The position numbers and the translations under genes are program-made. The notes beneath the pieces are model-generated. The model did not search any database. It was given only the letters and a program-made list of their open reading frames with translations, and was not told the origin of the DNA. Below, one piece after another: positions 6,039 to 8,553 of a DNA stretch of 8,553 bases. Position 1 is the first letter of the stretch, and each line of letters starts with the position of its first letter. The stretch is from contig JAITJP010000084.1 of assembly GCA_031278835.1 (NCBI GenBank), positions 1 to 8,553 of the forward strand, in the 5' to 3' direction. Origin of the DNA: Deltaproteobacteria bacterium (GTDB lineage: Bacteria > Desulfobacterota > Desulfarculia > Adiutricales > Adiutricaceae).

Positions 6039-7319
6039 TTAGGCCGCGGCCGCGGTGGTTTTGGAGACGTTGGCCTCGAACTCTTCCTTGAAATGTTTCC
6101 AGGCGGAGTTAAGGGCGGCGGTGGCCGTCTGACCCAGGCCGCAGAAAGAAGCGGCGGTCATGGTCGTGACCAGGCGGCGCAGATTGGCCAAATCGGTCTG
6201 GTTGGCCCCTCCGGGAACGGCGAGCTTTCTAAGGACGGAGATGAGCTGCTTATTGCCCTCGCGGCAGGGTACGCATTTACCGCACGACTCGTGGATGAAG
6301 AACTCGGTCACGCCAATGAGATAGTCGATGATGGAGACGCTCTCGTCCATGACCACGATGGCCCCGGAGCCCACGGTTAGACCGGCTTTACGCAGATCGG
6401 TGTAGCTGTAGGGGGTGTCCAGTAAGGCGGCCGGGCCAATGGGGCCGCTTTGTCCGCCCAGGTGGAAGAACTTAAGGTTCTTGCCGCCCTTAAGGCCGTT
6501 TCCGAGTTCGGCATCGTAGATGGCTTCCCTAAGGGTGATCTTGCCCAAGGGGATCTCGTAGACGCCCGGCTTGGCCGTGTGACCGGACAGGCAGATCAGC
6601 TTGGTCCCGCCGCTGTCGGGGTGACCGATCTTTAAAAACTCATCGCCGCCCTTGAGCACTATGGCCGGGATGCTGGAAAGGGACTCAACGTTGTTGACCA
6701 AGGTGGGCTGCAGGAAGAGACCGACCTCGGCCAAGTGGGGGGGCTTAATGCGGGGACGGCCGACCTTGCCCTCGGTGGAGTTTAAAAGGGCCGAGTTTTC
6801 GCCGCAGACGTAAGCGCCGGCTCCGGAGATGACCTGGATGTCAAAATCAAAGCCCTTGCCCAGGATGTTCTGGCCCAGATAACCGGCCTTTTTGGCGTTC
6901 TCGATGGCCTGGAGGATGCGCTTTTGGATCTTGCGATACTCGCCGCGGACATAAATGTAACCGGCCTTGGCCCCAAAAACAAAACCGGCGATGGTGATGC
7001 CTTCGATTAGCTTTAAGGGCAGTTGGCCCAGGATGACCTTGTCTTTGAAAGTTCCCGGTTCACCCTCGTCGGCGTTGCAAACGATGTACTTGGGGGTCTC
7101 GGGGATGTGCAAAAGGTGTTCCCACTTGCTGCCGGCCGGGTAAGCCGCTCCGCCGCGGCCCAACAGTTTGGCCTTTTTGACTTCGCTGATGACTTGCTCG
7201 GCGGTCAGGCCCACGGCCTTTTTCAGACCCTGGTAGCCTCCCACGCCTTCATAGGCGGCCACGGAAATGGGATCGATCTGACCAGCGCCCTCTGACACCA
7301 GAGTGACTAGTTTTGACAT
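6039..7319 (-). CDS. hndC: NAD(P)-linked hydrogenase flavin subunit, NuoF-like (HndC/HydB type)
   Basis: Binds FMN and NAD(P)(H) and passes electrons to the [4Fe-4S] chain of the catalytic subunit. The 426 residues match the NuoF core: flavin loop GRGGAAYPAGSKW (54-66), nucleotide-site motif CNADEGEPGTF (81-91), GAGAYVCGENSALL (166-179), and the N3-type cluster ligands ESCGKCVPC (Cys 346/349/352) with Cys 393 in SFCGLG. It is nearly the length of plain NuoF. It lacks both the N-terminal thioredoxin-like [2Fe-2S] domain and the C-terminal double [4Fe-4S] ferredoxin domain found in HydB of known electron-bifurcating hydrogenases. The start overlaps the end of hndA by 13 bp and its GAGGGAGG site (7327-7334) lies inside hndA, which suggests coupled translation. 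Whether NAD or NADP is used cannot be read from the sequence. Confidence 0.95.
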   Translation of the reverse strand: MSKLVTLVSEGAGQIDPISVAAYEGVGGYQGLKKAVGLTAEQVISEVKKAKLLGRGGAAYPAGSKWEHLLHIPETPKYIVCNADEGEPGTFKDKVILGQLPLKLIEGITIAGFVFGAKAGYIYVRGEYRKIQKRILQAIENAKKAGYLGQNILGKGFDFDIQVISGAGAYVCGENSALLNSTEGKVGRPRIKPPHLAEVGLFLQPTLVNNVESLSSIPAIVLKGGDEFLKIGHPDSGGTKLICLSGHTAKPGVYEIPLGKITLREAIYDAELGNGLKGGKNLKFFHLGGQSGPIGPAALLDTPYSYTDLRKAGLTVGSGAIVVMDESVSIIDYLIGVTEFFIHESCGKCVPCREGNKQLISVLRKLAVPGGANQTDLANLRRLVTTMTAASFCGLGQTATAALNSAWKHFKEEFEANVSKTTAAAA

Positions 7320-7816
7320 ACGAGCGCCTCCCTCAAGTTTGGCTGGCCTTCGCGATAGCTCTTGACCAGGGTTTTGACCTTATCTGGCGACAAGTCGCCA
7401 AAGACGTCGTCGCCAATCTTGGCCACGGGGCCGACGTCACAAGCGCCCACGCAACTGGTCCGAAACAGGGTGAAAACCCCGTCATCGGTGGTGCTTCCGA
7501 CCTTGACCCCCAGGGCTTCCTCAAACCAGCCGACGATCTCTTCGGCCTTGGTGAAGTGGCAAGGGGTGCTCTGGCAAACCTCGATGACGTGCTTGCCCCG
7601 GGGCGTGGTGCTAAACATGGCGTAAAAGGTCAAGATATCGTAGATCTTGGAGAGGGGCACTCCCAAGACCTTCGATGCCAGGATCGACCATTTCTGCTCT
7701 ACTACGTTTTTACCTGAGGCCTCCTGAATGTCTAGGAGAACGGCAATGAGCTGCTGAGGGTCATTGCCGTAACTCTCCATGATTTTCAGAACCTGACCTT
7801 CTGTCAATTCCTGCAT
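7307..7816 (-). CDS. hndA: NAD(P)-linked hydrogenase [2Fe-2S] subunit, NuoE-like (HndA/HydC type)
   Basis: Small electron-carrying subunit that docks on the NuoF-like partner. The 169 residues are normal for the family: an N-terminal helical part, then the thioredoxin-like fold with FYAMFSTTPRGKHVIEVC (64-81). The four [2Fe-2S] ligands have the usual spacing: Cys 81 and 86 (CQSTPC) and Cys 122 and 126 (CVGAC). A GAGGA site at 7821-7825 lies 4 nt before the ATG. It is the first gene of the operon, overlaps hndC by 13 bp, and is preceded by a run of hairpins that are probably its mRNA leader. No hndB-like gene is found between it and hndC, unlike the four-subunit Hnd enzyme of Desulfovibrio fructosovorans. 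Confidence 0.95.
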   Translation of the reverse strand: MQELTEGQVLKIMESYGNDPQQLIAVLLDIQEASGKNVVEQKWSILASKVLGVPLSKIYDILTFYAMFSTTPRGKHVIEVCQSTPCHFTKAEEIVGWFEEALGVKVGSTTDDGVFTLFRTSCVGACDVGPVAKIGDDVFGDLSPDKVKTLVKSYREGQPNLREALVCQN

Positions 7817-7863
7817 GGTTTCCTCGCTTTGAGTGAGTTCTGTTGACGGGCGTTTTAGTTAAT

Positions 7864-7915
7864 GGTCAAGATTAAGCCAACCTTGACCGGCCCACTTCGG
7901 GCCTAAATTTTAGGC
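7864..7915 (-). promoter_or_regulatory. Three consecutive hairpins in the probable leader of the hydrogenase operon
   Basis: Reading towards hndA on the minus strand: GCCTAAA-A-TTTAGGC (7901-7915), GGCCC-GAAGT-GGGCC (7889-7903) and GGTCAAG-N11-CTTGACC (7864-7888). The first two share three bases (7901-7903), so as RNA they cannot both form fully. The third begins right after the second. They lie 48-99 nt before the start codon. They could be an RNA switch-like leader, or DNA palindromes bound by regulators. There is no T-tract after any of them, so they are not ordinary terminators. Confidence 0.5.
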
Positions 7916-8046
7916 TCGCCTTTAAAATACCCAAAAAAGTTTTCCAAAAAGCCACGAGCGAACGAAAAGTCGAGATCATGAAAACTATTGGGCAGATTCG
8001 AGAGATCCATTTTTAGTAAAAAATTAAGACAAGTCACAAAAAAGTG

Positions 8047-8075
8047 ATGATAGGGCTATATCCAACAATTTTAAA
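8047..8075 (-). promoter_or_regulatory. Weak candidate sigma-70 promoter for the hydrogenase operon
   Basis: On the minus strand, TTTAAA (8070-8075) and TATCAT (8047-8052) are separated by 17 bases. The -10 matches at five of six positions and the -35 at four. Transcription would start near 8040 and give a leader of about 225 nt that includes the three hairpins. In such AT-rich sequence this may be chance; I saw no better candidate closer to hndA. Confidence 0.2.
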
Positions 8076-8144
8076 CTAAAAAATAGAGACTCCTAAAAAC
8101 TTTTCAAACAAATTCTTCCAAAACTACTGAAAAGAAATCAAGTT

Positions 8145-8193
8145 GATATCAGAAATCCTAGAAACGCCAACAAAATCTAGAAGTCCTGATATC
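8145..8193. repeat. Nested imperfect palindrome
   Basis: GATATCAG (8145-8152) and CTGATATC (8186-8193) form the outer arms; CTAGA (8158-8162) and TCTAG (8176-8180) form inner arms. Five bases separate the arms on each side and the central loop is 13 bases. It could be a regulator site, a remnant of a mobile-element end, or chance. It has no T-tract. Confidence 0.35.
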
Positions 8194-8553
8194 TCTATAA
8201 AAAACGCCCATCGCGGAACCTAAGATTCTCTCCAAAGAAACTCAAATGCCCAGAGGCGGGGATAACCCGAAAAGATCTGGTGATTATGAGAGCCATCTTT
8301 AATATTGGGCGGGAAGTTAAGAAGAGTATAACAACCTTTCCAAATCATGTCAATAATTATTTTTACCATGAAATCGGCTAAAGAGGCGGGAGTACTGGGG
8401 ACTAGATCAAAGGCGGGATTATTTTGACACAAAGGCTTGACAATTAAGCCAAATAGCCAGAGTCGACCAAAGGCCCGGCTCGGCTTTTGGCTCCATTAAA
8501 TTAAGCTTTTCTCCAAACCAGAGCGCCCCGCCACCACCCTCACAAGGTGGGGG

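Larger units (their letters stand above)
7916..8553. other. Region upstream of the hydrogenase operon without a convincing gene
   Basis: No tRNA, rRNA or protein gene is recognised. The only sizeable frame (8220-8432, minus) starts with TTG, has no ribosome site and resembles no family I know. Besides the weak promoter and the nested palindrome, there is a hairpin GGCTT-GACAATT-AAGCC at 8434-8450. GC-rich sequence at the right edge includes CCACC...GGTGG, which may belong to a neighbouring unit outside the window. Confidence 0.45.

Noticed and set aside
8220..8432. Minus-strand 70-residue frame with TTG start
   Set aside because: There is no ribosome binding site, no known family and no conserved motif visible. 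It could be a decayed gene, but nothing positive supports it.

Overview
The window reads as part of an anaerobic, hydrogen-metabolising bacterial chromosome. All five protein genes lie on the minus strand, so transcription runs from right to left. Codons are fairly GC-rich, while the spacers are AT-rich with long A/T runs. The gene set (NAD(P)-linked [FeFe]-hydrogenase, hydrogenase-chemoreceptor fusion, sigma-54-type ammonium transporter promoter) would fit a fermenter, syntroph or acetogen, for example a Desulfobacterota-like gut or sediment anaerobe. That taxonomic guess is weak inference. Only about 74% of the window is coding.

Layout from right to left: 8553-7817 has no convincing gene, but just ahead of the first operon it holds a run of hairpins that look like a structured mRNA leader. 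7816-4258 is a tight three-gene operon for a soluble NAD(P)-linked [FeFe]-hydrogenase: a NuoE-like [2Fe-2S] subunit, a NuoF-like flavin subunit and the catalytic H-cluster subunit. It ends in a 54/55-bp tandem repeat and a strong hairpin-plus-T-tract terminator at 4092-4122. 4091-3383 is an AT-rich spacer with candidate promoters. 3382-1592 encodes a soluble protein that joins two ferredoxin clusters, a divergent [FeFe]-hydrogenase domain, a further [4Fe-4S] domain and a methyl-accepting chemotaxis signalling tip; it has its own terminator at 1531-1565. 1530-965 is a spacer with a cluster of GGCC-core hairpins and a good sigma-54 promoter. 964-1 is an ammonium transporter that runs off the left edge.

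Working model: the HndA/HndC/HndD-type enzyme exchanges electrons between NAD(P)H and H2. The hydrogenase-chemoreceptor fusion next to it would sense H2 or redox state and signal to the chemotaxis machinery through CheW/CheA. The ammonium transporter is a separate nitrogen-regulated unit. The hydrogenase-chemoreceptor fusion is the most interesting item. Also notable are the TSCSP/MCCPGGC variants of the H-cluster motifs in the catalytic subunit and the stripped-down NuoF-like subunit with no separate HndB.
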